64,000 bases of DNA. Source: Roseateles sp. DAIF2 (lineage in GTDB: Bacteria > Pseudomonadota > Gammaproteobacteria > Burkholderiales > Burkholderiaceae_C). This document shows, in pieces, positions 51,985 to 61,165 of the stretch. The notes below the pieces were generated by a model. That model was not told where the DNA came from. It was given only the letters and a program-made list of their open reading frames with translations, and made no database searches. Each line of letters begins with the position of its first letter. Position 1 is the first letter of the stretch. Position numbers and translations under genes: made by a program. The DNA lies in NCBI RefSeq assembly GCF_015624425.1, contig NZ_CP049919.1, positions 5,704,001 to 5,768,000 of the forward strand, in the 5' to 3' direction.

Positions 51985-54258
51985 CTAGAAGGCGGTCTGC
52001 CTGAAGGTGTTGCGGCCCGCGCCCTTGGCCTCGTAGAGCGCCTCGTCGGCGCGCTGCAGCAGGGCCGCCGGCGTCACCGTCGCCGCGCCACCGCCGCTCT
52101 GATACGCGATGCCGATGCTGGTCGTGACCTGCAGGCGCTGGCCCTCCAGCTCGAAGGGACGGGCGATCGCCGCAGCGATCTTGTGCGCCACCAGCGCCGG
52201 CTCCTCCTCGCCGCTGAGTTCCTCCAGGATCACGACGAACTCGTCGCCCGCCAGCCGCGCCACCAGGTCGACGCTGCGCACGCTCTCGCGCAGCCGGCGC
52301 GCGAACTCCTTCAGCACCGCGTCGCCCATCGCATGGCCCAGGCTGTCGTTGATGGACTTGAACTTGTCGACATCGAGGAACAGCAGGGCCAGCGCCCGGC
52401 CGCTGCGCGCGGCGCGCGCCAGCGCCAGCGGCAGCACCTCGTCGAACTGGTGCCGGTTCGCCAGCCCGGTCAGGCTGTCGTGGCGCGCCAGCGCCAGCAG
52501 CTCGCGCTGCACCTCCTTCAGCACCGTGATGTCCTGGCTCAGGCCGTAGATGCCCTGCACCACGCCATCGGGGCCGAAGTCCGGCACATAGTCGTTGCGC
52601 AGCCACAGGGGCTGGCCATCTCGCTCGGATTCCAGCTCGAAGCTGACCCGCTCGCCGGCCAGCGCGCGACGCAACCAGGGCGCGCGCTGCGCATAGCGCC
52701 GCTCGTCCAGCACTTCCTTGATCGGCCGCCCCAGCGCCTGCTCCGGCTCCATGCGAGTCCAGGCGCGGAAGGTGGCGTTCAGGAAGCTCAGGCGCTCCTG
52801 CGTGTCGACGTAGGAGATCAGCACCGGCAGGTTGTCGGTGATGTCGCGCAGGCGCTTTTCGGTGGCCTGCAGCGCGGCCTGGGTGCGCAGCATCGCGGCC
52901 TCGCGCTGGCGCTCGGCGGTGACGTCGCGCAGGGTCAGCGCCACGCCGTCGCCGACCGGCACCACCTGGTGCTGCAGGCTCAGGCCGCGCGCCGCCGGCA
53001 TGTCCAGGCCGAACTCGTCCTGCAGGGTGCGACGGCTGCGCAGCGCCGCGCAGTACAGCATCAGGAAGCGGCTGTCGCCGCCGTCCGGGAACACCTCGCT
53101 GCGCAGCCGGCCGATCAGCTCCTCCTTGCTCTTGCCCAGCAGCTGGGCGCCGCGCGCATTGCAATGGCTGAAGCGGAAGTCCAGCAGATTGCCGCGCGCA
53201 TCGCGCTCGGCGCGCAGCATCCAGAAGGCATCGGTGCTGGCGTCCCAGGCGGCCTCGAACTGCGCGCGCGCGCGTTCGCGCGCCGCCTGGCTGCGCCGCA
53301 GGCTGGCCGCGGCCAGGCTCAGCCCGCCGAAGGCCAGCAGCAGGGCCAGGCAGGCCAGCGCGGTCAGGCGCAGCAGCAGCGCGCGCCGCGCCTCGTAGGG
53401 CGCCAGCACCTCCTCCAGGCTCAGGCCGCCGAGGGCCACCAGCGGATAGCCCTGCATGGTCTTGTAGGCCAGGCGACGCTGCACCCCGTCGAGCTTGCTG
53501 CCGGCGACATAGCTGCCCTCGGGCCAGCGCTTCAGCTGCTCGATCAGGTAGTTGTTGCCGGCGGTGTCGCCGAACCACAGGCGCTCGCCGGAGCGGCGCG
53601 CGCGCAGCACCCAGTCCAGGCCCACCAGCGCGACCACGCCCTGGCGGCCGAACTGGCTGGCGCGGTAGAAGTCGGTGAAATGGCGCGGATCCAGCAGCAC
53701 GACGAGCACGCCGGCGAAGTCGCCGTCGCCATGCTGCAACCGGCGCGTCAGCGGCAGCTGCCAGGGCTGGCCGGCGCGCCCCGGCTCGGGCCGGGCGATG
53801 AACAGGCCCGCCGAGCCGGGGTCGCGATGCACTAGGAAATAGTCGCGCCCGCCGACCTCCTCCACCGCCATCGGCCGGGTCGCATCCAGCACGCGGCCGC
53901 GCGCATCGGCCAGGTAGAAGCCGATCACGCCGGGCAGCTCCGCCAGACCCAGCTTCAGCAGGCTGGTCTGCGCGCCGCCGGCCCAATCCTCGCCGCGGGC
54001 GCGCTGCTCGACCTGCAGCGCCGCGAAATTGCTGATCAGGTCGACCTGCTGCAGGCTGCGCCGCGCATATTCCTCGAAGGCCTGGGTCAGGCCGGTGACG
54101 CGGGCCTCGGCCTCGCGCTCGACCTGCTGCCGCTCGGTCGTCAACTGGCCCCAGATCAAGAGGCAAAGCCCTGCAATCGTGGCCACGCCCAGCAGCGGCA
54201 GAGCCCAGACCAGCAGGTCCAGCCTGTTGCGCCGGCGACCCAGGAACTGCAAGGGCAT
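51985..54258 (-). CDS. Membrane PAS-PAS-GGDEF diguanylate cyclase
   Basis: A 757-aa sensor. Transmembrane helices at about 18-38 and 300-325 flank a periplasmic Cache/PDC-like domain (GVIGFYLADARGRVLDATRP, GRDYFLVHRD, GRQGVVALVG). Two PAS regions (about 345-470 and 485-600) and a GGDEF domain follow. The signature is AGDEF (670-674), with Ala for the first Gly; AGDEF forms are often still active. An RxxD I-site (RSVD) is present five residues before it, so product inhibition is expected. No EAL domain is present. The start ATG 54258 precedes the first helix. Confidence 0.9.
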   Translation of the reverse strand: MPLQFLGRRRNRLDLLVWALPLLGVATIAGLCLLIWGQLTTERQQVEREAEARVTGLTQAFEEYARRSLQQVDLISNFAALQVEQRARGEDWAGGAQTSLLKLGLAELPGVIGFYLADARGRVLDATRPMAVEEVGGRDYFLVHRDPGSAGLFIARPEPGRAGQPWQLPLTRRLQHGDGDFAGVLVVLLDPRHFTDFYRASQFGRQGVVALVGLDWVLRARRSGERLWFGDTAGNNYLIEQLKRWPEGSYVAGSKLDGVQRRLAYKTMQGYPLVALGGLSLEEVLAPYEARRALLLRLTALACLALLLAFGGLSLAAASLRRSQAARERARAQFEAAWDASTDAFWMLRAERDARGNLLDFRFSHCNARGAQLLGKSKEELIGRLRSEVFPDGGDSRFLMLYCAALRSRRTLQDEFGLDMPAARGLSLQHQVVPVGDGVALTLRDVTAERQREAAMLRTQAALQATEKRLRDITDNLPVLISYVDTQERLSFLNATFRAWTRMEPEQALGRPIKEVLDERRYAQRAPWLRRALAGERVSFELESERDGQPLWLRNDYVPDFGPDGVVQGIYGLSQDITVLKEVQRELLALARHDSLTGLANRHQFDEVLPLALARAARSGRALALLFLDVDKFKSINDSLGHAMGDAVLKEFARRLRESVRSVDLVARLAGDEFVVILEELSGEEEPALVAHKIAAAIARPFELEGQRLQVTTSIGIAYQSGGGAATVTPAALLQRADEALYEAKGAGRNTFRQTAF

Positions 54259-54383
54259 GATGCCGAGACCTTCCACATCGCATGGTCCGTCCCTGCACAG
54301 CCTGATCCCGCCTCGCCGGGCGGTCCTGCGGTCCAGCATACGCCGCCGCCACGAGCTTGGGAAAGCCGGGCGATGCCCCCGAT

Positions 54384-54476
54384 TCAGGGGCTGGCGCGCC
54401 CCGCGGCGAAGCGCGCGAACCAGTCCACCGCCTCGGCATTGGCCATCGCGTCGCGCACCGGCCGCGCCGCTGTCAT
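54384..54476 (-). CDS. Possible 30-aa ORF upstream of the PAS-GGDEF gene
   Basis: A short frame with codon bias like real genes here, ending DWFARFAAGRASP. It lies 126 bases upstream of the GGDEF start on the same strand. It may be a gene remnant or a leader peptide. It resembles no family I know. Confidence 0.2.
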   Translation of the reverse strand: MTAARPVRDAMANAEAVDWFARFAAGRASP

Positions 54477-54537
54477 GCCGGCGTCATCGGCCTGCCATAT
54501 CGGTATCGCAGCATCGCGGGCTCACGCTGTCAACGTC

Positions 54538-54993
54538 ATGGACCACGCCATCCCGCACAAGACCGAGCTCGCGCACCGCCTGCTGGCGGGCCCGCGTCAG
54601 GCCATCCCGGCCGGCTTGCGCATGCTGCTGATCATGGTCGACGGCCGCAAGCCGCTGGGCGAGCTGGCCACGCTGGCGCGTGGACTGGGCCTGCAGCCGC
54701 AATCGGCCTTCGAGCAGCTACGCGGCCAGGGCCTGATCGCCTGGGCGGGCGAGCAGGGCCAGGCCGGGCGCGAGCGCGCGCAGCGCCTGGTGCGGGCCAA
54801 GTTCTTCGCGCTGGACCTGGCCGCGCGCATGCTGGCCGGGCGCGACCAGGGCCTGCGCGAGGGCGCCCGCGCGGTCGACTCGGAATCGAGCTTCGCCGCC
54901 TGGCTGGACGAATGCGCGGCCGAGATCACCCGCTCGGCCGACGCCGAGCGCGCGGCGCTGTTCCGCGAGCGCGTGCTGGCCGCGGCCGCCTGA
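54538..54993 (+). CDS. Hypothetical protein, winged-helix-like N terminus
   Basis: A 151-aa soluble protein. The first half (LRMLLIMVDGRKPLGELATLARGLG, then FEQLRGQGLIAW) has the pattern of a small winged-helix domain; the second half is helical and charged. Similar proteins accompany signalling genes in Burkholderiales. It is divergent from the PAS-GGDEF gene, but the function is not known. Confidence 0.65.
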   Translation: MDHAIPHKTELAHRLLAGPRQAIPAGLRMLLIMVDGRKPLGELATLARGLGLQPQSAFEQLRGQGLIAWAGEQGQAGRERAQRLVRAKFFALDLAARMLAGRDQGLREGARAVDSESSFAAWLDECAAEITRSADAERAALFRERVLAAAA

Positions 54994-55065
54994 GCGACGT
55001 CTTCATCGGCCCGTCACGCGTGCCGACCATACTGGCTGCCATCGATCCGACGACAGGCAGTCATC

Positions 55066-55356
55066 ATGGCCGCGCAGCCACCGCATCAGCCCGCTCCCCC
55101 GACGGCACCGGACCAGCTCTGGCGCACCCTTTCCGGCACCCTGGCGCTGGCCGGCTTCGAGCCCAGCGACTTCGAGCTGACCGCCGGGCCACCGGACGGC
55201 CTGCGGGCGATCGGCCTGCCCGACCGGCTGCTGACCCTGCGCCGGCGCTCGACCGGGCACCGCCAGCTCTACGCGATTGCGCCGGGCAGCCCCTGGCTGT
55301 TCAGTGCCTTCGCCGACCTGACCGCCGGCCGCTTCGGCAGCCCGCCGCGGCATTGA
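55066..55356 (+). CDS. Hypothetical 96-aa protein
   Basis: A soluble protein with a Pro-rich N terminus and a predicted beta-alpha core (LWRTLSGTLALAGFEPSDFEL, LLTLRRRSTGHRQLYAIAPG). It is not recognised. The frame shows normal GC3 bias and sits 72 bases after the previous gene and 46 before the transporter. It is probably real. Confidence 0.55.
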   Translation: MAAQPPHQPAPPTAPDQLWRTLSGTLALAGFEPSDFELTAGPPDGLRAIGLPDRLLTLRRRSTGHRQLYAIAPGSPWLFSAFADLTAGRFGSPPRH

Positions 55357-55402
55357 CCATCGCTCGACCGATTCTCGCCGCCGGCGTCGTTCGCATGGCC
55401 CG

Positions 55403-56458
55403 ATGCTGAACACGCCCCAACCGCCGGCCGCCACCCTGCTGCCACCCACGCTGCCCAGCTATGGCGCCGATGCCCATGGCCTGATCTGCGGCTACCGCTT
55501 CCGCCCCGGCCGGGCGGCGGAGGCGATCGCCTCCGCCGAGGCGGCGCTGCCGCTGGCGGGCGCGGCGCCCGACGAGCCGGGCAGCTTCGTCTGGCTGCAC
55601 CTGAACCTCAGCCATGCCGGCGCCGAGGCCTGGATGCGCACCCATGCCGAGCTGCCGGACAGCTTCTACGAGGCGCTGCACGAGGGCTCGTCGCGCTCCA
55701 CCCGCATCGAGCGCGACGGCGACACCTTGTTCGCGGTGATCAACGACATCACTTTCGACTTCAGCTTCGACGCCAGCGACGTCGCGACCCTGTGGCTGGC
55801 GGTCGGGCCGGGCCTGGTACTGAGCGCGCGGCGCCAGCCGCTGCGCTCGGTGGACCGGCTGCGCATGGCGGTCAAGCGCGGCGAGCCGCTGGCCTCCAGC
55901 GTCGCGCTGCTGGACCATCTGCTGAGCGACCAGGCCGACGAGCTGCAGCGCATCGTGCGCCAGGCGACGATGCGGGTCGACGACATCGAGGATGCGCTGC
56001 TGGCCGGCAAGCACGAGGGGCATGGCGGCGAGATCGCGCGGCTGCGCCGCCTGATGGTGCGGCTGCAGCGCCTGCTGGCGCCCGAGCCCAGCGCGCTGAT
56101 GCGCACCCTGAGCCGCCCGCCGGCCTGGCTGGCCAGCGAGGACCGCGAGCAGCTGCGCCGCGCCAGCGAGGAGTTCGCGCTGGTGCTGGGCGACATCGCG
56201 GCGCTGCAGGAGCGCATCAAGCTGATGCAGGACGAGAGCGCCGCCCGCGTCGCCGAGGACAACAACCGCAGCCTGTTCACCCTGACCATGGTCACGGTGC
56301 TGGCGCTGCCGATCAACCTGGTCTCGGGCCTGTTCGGCATGAACGTCGGCGGCATTCCCCTGGCCGAGCACGGCCATGGCTTCTGGATCATGGTGAGCCT
56401 GATTGCCGGGCTGACCGGGCTGATCGCGTTTCTGGCCCTGCGGCGCATGCGGCGCTAG
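55403..56458 (+). CDS. CorA-family transporter, ZntB-like
   Basis: A 351-aa CorA superfamily protein with a long cytoplasmic domain (residues 1-285; WLHLNLSHAGAEAW is ZntB-like) and two C-terminal helices. The first ends in the GMN signature (LFGMNVGGIP). ZntB transports Zn(II); GMNVGGIP rather than YGMNF supports ZntB over CorA. Link to the metal-resistance block 15 kb away is not shown. Confidence 0.9.
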   Translation: MLNTPQPPAATLLPPTLPSYGADAHGLICGYRFRPGRAAEAIASAEAALPLAGAAPDEPGSFVWLHLNLSHAGAEAWMRTHAELPDSFYEALHEGSSRSTRIERDGDTLFAVINDITFDFSFDASDVATLWLAVGPGLVLSARRQPLRSVDRLRMAVKRGEPLASSVALLDHLLSDQADELQRIVRQATMRVDDIEDALLAGKHEGHGGEIARLRRLMVRLQRLLAPEPSALMRTLSRPPAWLASEDREQLRRASEEFALVLGDIAALQERIKLMQDESAARVAEDNNRSLFTLTMVTVLALPINLVSGLFGMNVGGIPLAEHGHGFWIMVSLIAGLTGLIAFLALRRMRR

Positions 56459-56508
56459 CGCGAACGGCAGCATGGTGAAATGGGTGGAACGCGCAAACCA
56501 GGTTGAAC

Positions 56509-57114
56509 ATGCCCTCGACGCCGCCCTTTGTTGCCGTGCTGCTCTACCCGGGCTGCATCTTCTTCGAGATCGCGCTGGCGGCCGAGACCCTGCGGTCGCG
56601 CCACGCCATCCGCTACTACACGCCCGACGGCGCGCCCCATGCCGCCTCGAACGGCGCGGAGGTGGCCGCATCCGGCAGCTGTGCGGAACTGGCACGGGAG
56701 GAGCCGGCCGCCCTGCTGATTCCCGGCGGCGATCCGCGCAGCATCCTGCTGCCGAGCAACCGGGCCGCGGCCGCGCTCACCGCGCTGGACGAGCGCGGCT
56801 GCCTGCTGGCCGGCATCTGTGCCGGCAATCTGGTGCTGGCGGCCTCGGGCCGGCTGCGCGGCCGCCGCGGCACCCACAACTACACGCCGGAACATGCAGC
56901 GCCGGAAGCGGTCGCGGCGACGGCCAACTACTGGGAGGGCCTGGAGTTCGTCCGCGCCGACCTCGTGCGGGACGGGCGGCTCATCACCGCGCAACCCTGG
57001 GCCTATCGGCAGTACGCCGCGGCGGTGGCCCTGGCACTGGGCGTGATCGCGCCACAGGAAGCGGCCGAGCTGGTCAGCTATCCGGCGCGGCGGGCCTATG
57101 GCCAGCAGGCCTGA
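56509..57114 (+). CDS. DJ-1/PfpI-family protein
   Basis: A 201-aa class I glutamine-amidotransferase-like protein with VAVLLYPGCIFFEIALAAETL at the start and the nucleophile elbow Cys in AGICAGNLVLA. Members include proteases, deglycases and sensor domains; this one is stand-alone. The ATG 56509 is preferred over a TTG two codons earlier. The next gene begins 17 bases before its stop. Confidence 0.85.
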   Translation: MPSTPPFVAVLLYPGCIFFEIALAAETLRSRHAIRYYTPDGAPHAASNGAEVAASGSCAELAREEPAALLIPGGDPRSILLPSNRAAAALTALDERGCLLAGICAGNLVLAASGRLRGRRGTHNYTPEHAAPEAVAATANYWEGLEFVRADLVRDGRLITAQPWAYRQYAAAVALALGVIAPQEAAELVSYPARRAYGQQA

Positions 57115-57547
57115 ACGCATCGAGGTACCGCGCGCGGCGGTCCGCCTGATGCGCTTTCCCGACGCCATGGCGCATGACCCGGCCATCGAGGCCTGGATGG
57201 CGGGACAGGCGGACGAGCTGGGCGAGATCGCACGGCATTGGTTCGCGGTGATCCGCCGCTGCGCCGGCGCCGAGCTGCGCGAGCTGCTGCACGACGGCCA
57301 CCCGACCGCCTGTGTCGGCGATGCGGCTTATGCCTATGTCAATGCCTTCCGCGCGCATGTCAATGTCGGCTTCTTCCTCGGCACCGGCCTGGCCGATCCG
57401 GCGGGACTGCTGCAGGGCAGCGGCCGGTTCATGCGCCATGTGAAGCTGCGCCCCGGCGAGGCCGTCGATGCCGCGGCCTTGGAGGCCCTGATCGAACGCG
57501 CCTGCCGCGACATGGACGCACGGCGGCGGCGCGAGCCCCCGGTCTGA
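57098..57547 (+). CDS. DUF1801 domain protein
   Basis: A 149-aa protein with the DUF1801 pattern (HVNVGFFLGTGLADPAGLLQGSGRFMRHVKL). The family is of unknown function with a YdhG-like fold. It overlaps the DJ-1/PfpI gene by 17 bases, so the two are co-expressed. It is convergent with the solute-binding proteins. Confidence 0.85.
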   Translation: MASRPERIEVPRAAVRLMRFPDAMAHDPAIEAWMAGQADELGEIARHWFAVIRRCAGAELRELLHDGHPTACVGDAAYAYVNAFRAHVNVGFFLGTGLADPAGLLQGSGRFMRHVKLRPGEAVDAAALEALIERACRDMDARRRREPPV

Positions 57548-57566
57548 TTCGAAACTCCCTGCGCGC

Positions 57567-59348
57567 TCAGGCCAGGTCGACGAAGCGCCACCAATCCCGC
57601 GTGAACGGATGCCGCCGATAGCCGCTCACGCCGGGCTGGCACAGGTCGGTGCGCAGCGCATGCCAATGCGCCAGATAGGGCATGTAGGCCAGCATCATGC
57701 GATTGGCGCGGCGCATCAGCGCGAGGCGCTCCGGGCCGTCGGGCAGCGCGCGCTGGGTTTCGTAGAGGCGGTCGTAGGCGGGCAGCTTGAAGCGCGCGTC
57801 GTTGGACTGGCCGGCGTTGGGGCCGTAGGCCATGCCGAGGAAGAAGTCGCCGTCCGGGAAGCTGATGTTCCAGCTGTAGCTCCACATCATCAGTTGGCCG
57901 GCCAGGGTCTTCTTGATCAGCTCGCCGAAGGTGCCGATGTCGAATTCCAGGCGCAGGCCCAGCAGGTCCATGCGCTTCCTCCACAGCTCGTTGAGCGCGC
58001 GCTGGCGCTGGTCCTCGACGCCCGCCAGGCGCAGGGTCAGGCGTGAGCCGTCGGGGTTCTCCAGATAGCCATCGCCGTCGACATCGCGATAGCCGTAGAG
58101 GTCCAGCAGCGCGCGGGCGCGCGGCAGGTCGGCGCTGCCCATCTCGCTTTTCAGCACCGGGTCATGGCCGTAGACCGCGGCCGGCAGCAGCGACTGCGCG
58201 GGCAAGCCCTGGCCCTTGAACACCAGGCGCAGCTCGGCCTCGTTGTCCAGGCCCAGCGCGATCGCGCGGCGCAGCGCCACCTTCTCGGGCGTGTAGCCGC
58301 CGACCTGGGCATCGTCGAAGTTGAAGAAGGTCAGGCGCGTGTCCGGTCCCAGACTGCTGCGCGCCTGGATGCCGCGCTTGGCCAGGTGCGGCGCCAGGCG
58401 GCCGCCGGGCAGCACCAGCGGCGCAACGCCGGTGGGCATCTCCACCACGTCCAGCTCGCCGGTCGCGAAGGCCAGCCAGCGCGGCTGCTCCTCGATGATC
58501 ACGTTGACCTCGACCCGGTCCACCAGCGGCAGGCGGCGCCCGGCCAGGCGCTGCACGAGGGCCTGGCCCTCGGCGTCGTCGGCCGGCGGTTCGGCGGCGA
58601 AGAACTGCTCGCGAAAGCGCGGGTTGCGCTCCAGCAGGATCTGCGAGCCGCGCCGCCAGCGCGCGAGCCGGAACGGGCCGGTGCCGACCGGATGGGCCAT
58701 GATGTCGCCGCCATAGGCCTCGACCACCTCGCGCGCGATCGCACCGGTCAGGCCGGCATCGGCGAACAGCTGGGTCAGGCGCGGCGCGCTCTGCGCGACG
58801 CGGATCTCGAAGCGGTAGCGGTCCAGCGCGCGCAGGCCCTCGACCGCCGCGTCATAGTCCAGCCCGCGCTTGGCGCGAATCGCGCGCTCGCGCAAGGCCT
58901 GCATGCCGAGGATCTGCGCGTTCTCGAAATGGTGCAGATGCTCGGTCTTGATGCGCGGGTCGAAGAAGCGCTTCAGGGTGTAGACATAGTCCGCCGCCAC
59001 CAGCTCGCGCGGCTTGCCGCCGAAGGCCGGATCGTCGGCAAAGAAGATGCCGGGCCGGAGCGTGAAGACGAAGCGCCGATGCTCGTCGCCGACCTCGGGC
59101 AGGGCCGCGCAGGTCTGCGGGATCAGCCGCGCCGGGCGCGCCAGATAGTCGTAGGTCAGCGGCGCCTCGAAGATATGCGCATTGACCGCCACCGAGGTCT
59201 GGTCCGAGACCTGCGGCGGGTCGAAGCCGACCTCGGCGCTGTTGTAGGCCAGGCGCAGGGTCTTGGGGCGGGCCGACGATGAAAGAGGCTGCGCACCCGG
59301 GGCGGTGGGCAGCAGCGCGGCACCGGCCAGCAGGGTGCGGCGCTTCAT
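57567..59348 (-). CDS. Family-5 solute-binding protein, copy 1
   Basis: A 593-aa periplasmic binding protein (SBP_bac_5, dipeptide/oligopeptide/nickel ABC type) with signal peptide MKRRTLLAGAALLPTAPGAQ. It has LRLAYNSAEVGFDPPQVSDQ, the HPVGTGPFRL motif and a DxDxDG loop (YGYRDVDGDGY) that resembles a calcium site. It is the last of the tandem array and overlaps copy 2 by four bases. No permease or ATPase is in view, so the ligand is unknown. Confidence 0.92.
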   Translation of the reverse strand: MKRRTLLAGAALLPTAPGAQPLSSSARPKTLRLAYNSAEVGFDPPQVSDQTSVAVNAHIFEAPLTYDYLARPARLIPQTCAALPEVGDEHRRFVFTLRPGIFFADDPAFGGKPRELVAADYVYTLKRFFDPRIKTEHLHHFENAQILGMQALRERAIRAKRGLDYDAAVEGLRALDRYRFEIRVAQSAPRLTQLFADAGLTGAIAREVVEAYGGDIMAHPVGTGPFRLARWRRGSQILLERNPRFREQFFAAEPPADDAEGQALVQRLAGRRLPLVDRVEVNVIIEEQPRWLAFATGELDVVEMPTGVAPLVLPGGRLAPHLAKRGIQARSSLGPDTRLTFFNFDDAQVGGYTPEKVALRRAIALGLDNEAELRLVFKGQGLPAQSLLPAAVYGHDPVLKSEMGSADLPRARALLDLYGYRDVDGDGYLENPDGSRLTLRLAGVEDQRQRALNELWRKRMDLLGLRLEFDIGTFGELIKKTLAGQLMMWSYSWNISFPDGDFFLGMAYGPNAGQSNDARFKLPAYDRLYETQRALPDGPERLALMRRANRMMLAYMPYLAHWHALRTDLCQPGVSGYRRHPFTRDWWRFVDLA

Positions 59349-61165
59349 CGCGCGGCGCCCCGCTGCTGCTGCGGGTCGATGTCGACGAAATGCCAGAACT
59401 CGTTGCGGAACAGCGGGCGCCGGTAGCCGATCAGCCAGGGCTGCGACAGGTCGTTGATGATGCGGTGCACATGGGTCTTCTCGGGCACGTAGACGGCCTG
59501 CAGGCGCTTGGCCTGCAGGAACAGGGCCTCGCGCTCCGGCCCATCGGGCAGCAGCTGCATGCGCTCGTAGAGCCGATCAAAGGCCGGCAGCTGGAAGCGC
59601 GCATAGTTCTGCGCGCCGGTCGCGGGGCCGTAGAGGCGCTGCAGCTGGCTCAGGCCGTCGGGCGAGGTGGCGCTGTTCGCCAGCATCCACAGCTGCAGCT
59701 TGCCGGCGCGGGCCTGCTTCAGCTGCTCCGGCCATTTGCCGGAGAAGAAGCGCGTCCGGATGTTGACCGCGTCGAAGTTGCGCTTCCACAGCTCGTCGTA
59801 CTGGCGCGAAAGCGCATCCGGCTGGGTCGCGACCTCGATCACCAGGGGCTTGCCGTCGGGCATGTCGCGCCAGCCGTCGCCGTCCTGGTCGACATAGCCA
59901 TAGAGGTCCAGCAGGGCCTTGGCGCGCGCCGGGTCGAAGTCGCCGTTGACGCTCTTGTAGTTCGGGTCGTAGCCGCTGGTATGCGGCACCAGCGGCGACT
60001 GCGCCACCACCGCCTGGCCGCGCCGCACGCCGTTGATCTCGCGCTCCATGTCCAGCGCCAGCGAGATCGCGCGGCGCAGCGCCACCTGGCCCGGCGCGTA
60101 GCCGCCGACCGTCGGATCCTCGAGATTGAAGAAGGTATAGGCGCTCTCGGCCCCCAGCACCCGGTGCAGGCGGATGCCCTGCCGGAGCAGATTCGGTGCG
60201 ACACGGCCGCCCGGCAGCGCGACATTGACAAACTCCGGCGGCACGCGATTGAGCAGCTCATGCTCGCCGTTGACGAAGGACAGGTAGCGCGGCTGGCTCT
60301 CCTCGATGATGGAGATCTGCACCCGGTCGATCATCGGCAGGCGCCGGCCCTTCAACCGCGCCAGGATGGCCTGGCCCTCGGCATCGTCGGCGGCCGGTTC
60401 GGCGTCGAAATAGCGCTCGCGGTAGTCGGGGTTGCGCTCCAGCACGATCAGCGAGCTGCGCCGCCAGTCCTTCAGCACGAAGGGGCCGGTGCCGACCGGA
60501 TGCTCCATCGCGGCACCGGGATAGGCCTCGATCACCTCGCGCGCCACCGCGCCGAACAGATCGCTTTGCGCCAGCAGGTACAGCAGGCGCGGGCGCGGCT
60601 CGCGCACGCGGATCTGCAGGGTGTAGCGGTCCAGCGCCCTCAGGCCCTCGATCGGCTGGGCATAGTCGAAGGGCTGCTTGTCGCGCAGCGCCTGCCGGCG
60701 CAGCTCGGCCAGGCCCAGCATGCCCTGCTCCTCCAGCAGGGCCCAGCCCGCCGCGCTCTTGTTGGCGGGGTCGGCCACGCGCTTGAGGCTGTAGACATAG
60801 TCCTCGGCCACCAGCTCGCGCTTGCGGCCCTTGAAGGCCGGGTCCACAGCGAAGAAGATGCCCGGCCGCAGGCGGATGGTCCAGACGCGATGGTCGGCGG
60901 ACACCTCGGGCAGCGCCGCGGCCGTCAGCGGGCGGATCTTCACCGGCCGCGCCAAGTAGTCGTAGGCGTAGAGCGCCTCGAAGATATGCGGCGTGATGGT
61001 GCGCGAATAGGTGTCCGAGATCTGCGCCGGATCGAAGCCGGTCTCGGCGATCTCGAAGGCATAGCGCAGGATCTTGGGTGCCAGCCCCTGGGCCCAGACC
61101 GGAACGGCGGCCGTCGCCGCCACAAGAACCGCCAACGCGGCGATCAAGCAGCGCGACGGGCTCAT
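59345..61165 (-). CDS. Family-5 solute-binding protein, copy 2
   Basis: A 606-aa paralogue with signal peptide (1-26, AVPVWAQ), FEIAETGFDPAQISD, HPVGTGPFVLKDW and YGYVDQDGDGW. The start ATG 61165 overlaps copy 3 (ATGA) and its stop overlaps copy 1. The longer open frame upstream is the C terminus region of copy 3 read in another frame. Confidence 0.92.
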   Translation of the reverse strand: MSPSRCLIAALAVLVAATAAVPVWAQGLAPKILRYAFEIAETGFDPAQISDTYSRTITPHIFEALYAYDYLARPVKIRPLTAAALPEVSADHRVWTIRLRPGIFFAVDPAFKGRKRELVAEDYVYSLKRVADPANKSAAGWALLEEQGMLGLAELRRQALRDKQPFDYAQPIEGLRALDRYTLQIRVREPRPRLLYLLAQSDLFGAVAREVIEAYPGAAMEHPVGTGPFVLKDWRRSSLIVLERNPDYRERYFDAEPAADDAEGQAILARLKGRRLPMIDRVQISIIEESQPRYLSFVNGEHELLNRVPPEFVNVALPGGRVAPNLLRQGIRLHRVLGAESAYTFFNLEDPTVGGYAPGQVALRRAISLALDMEREINGVRRGQAVVAQSPLVPHTSGYDPNYKSVNGDFDPARAKALLDLYGYVDQDGDGWRDMPDGKPLVIEVATQPDALSRQYDELWKRNFDAVNIRTRFFSGKWPEQLKQARAGKLQLWMLANSATSPDGLSQLQRLYGPATGAQNYARFQLPAFDRLYERMQLLPDGPEREALFLQAKRLQAVYVPEKTHVHRIINDLSQPWLIGYRRPLFRNEFWHFVDIDPQQQRGAAR

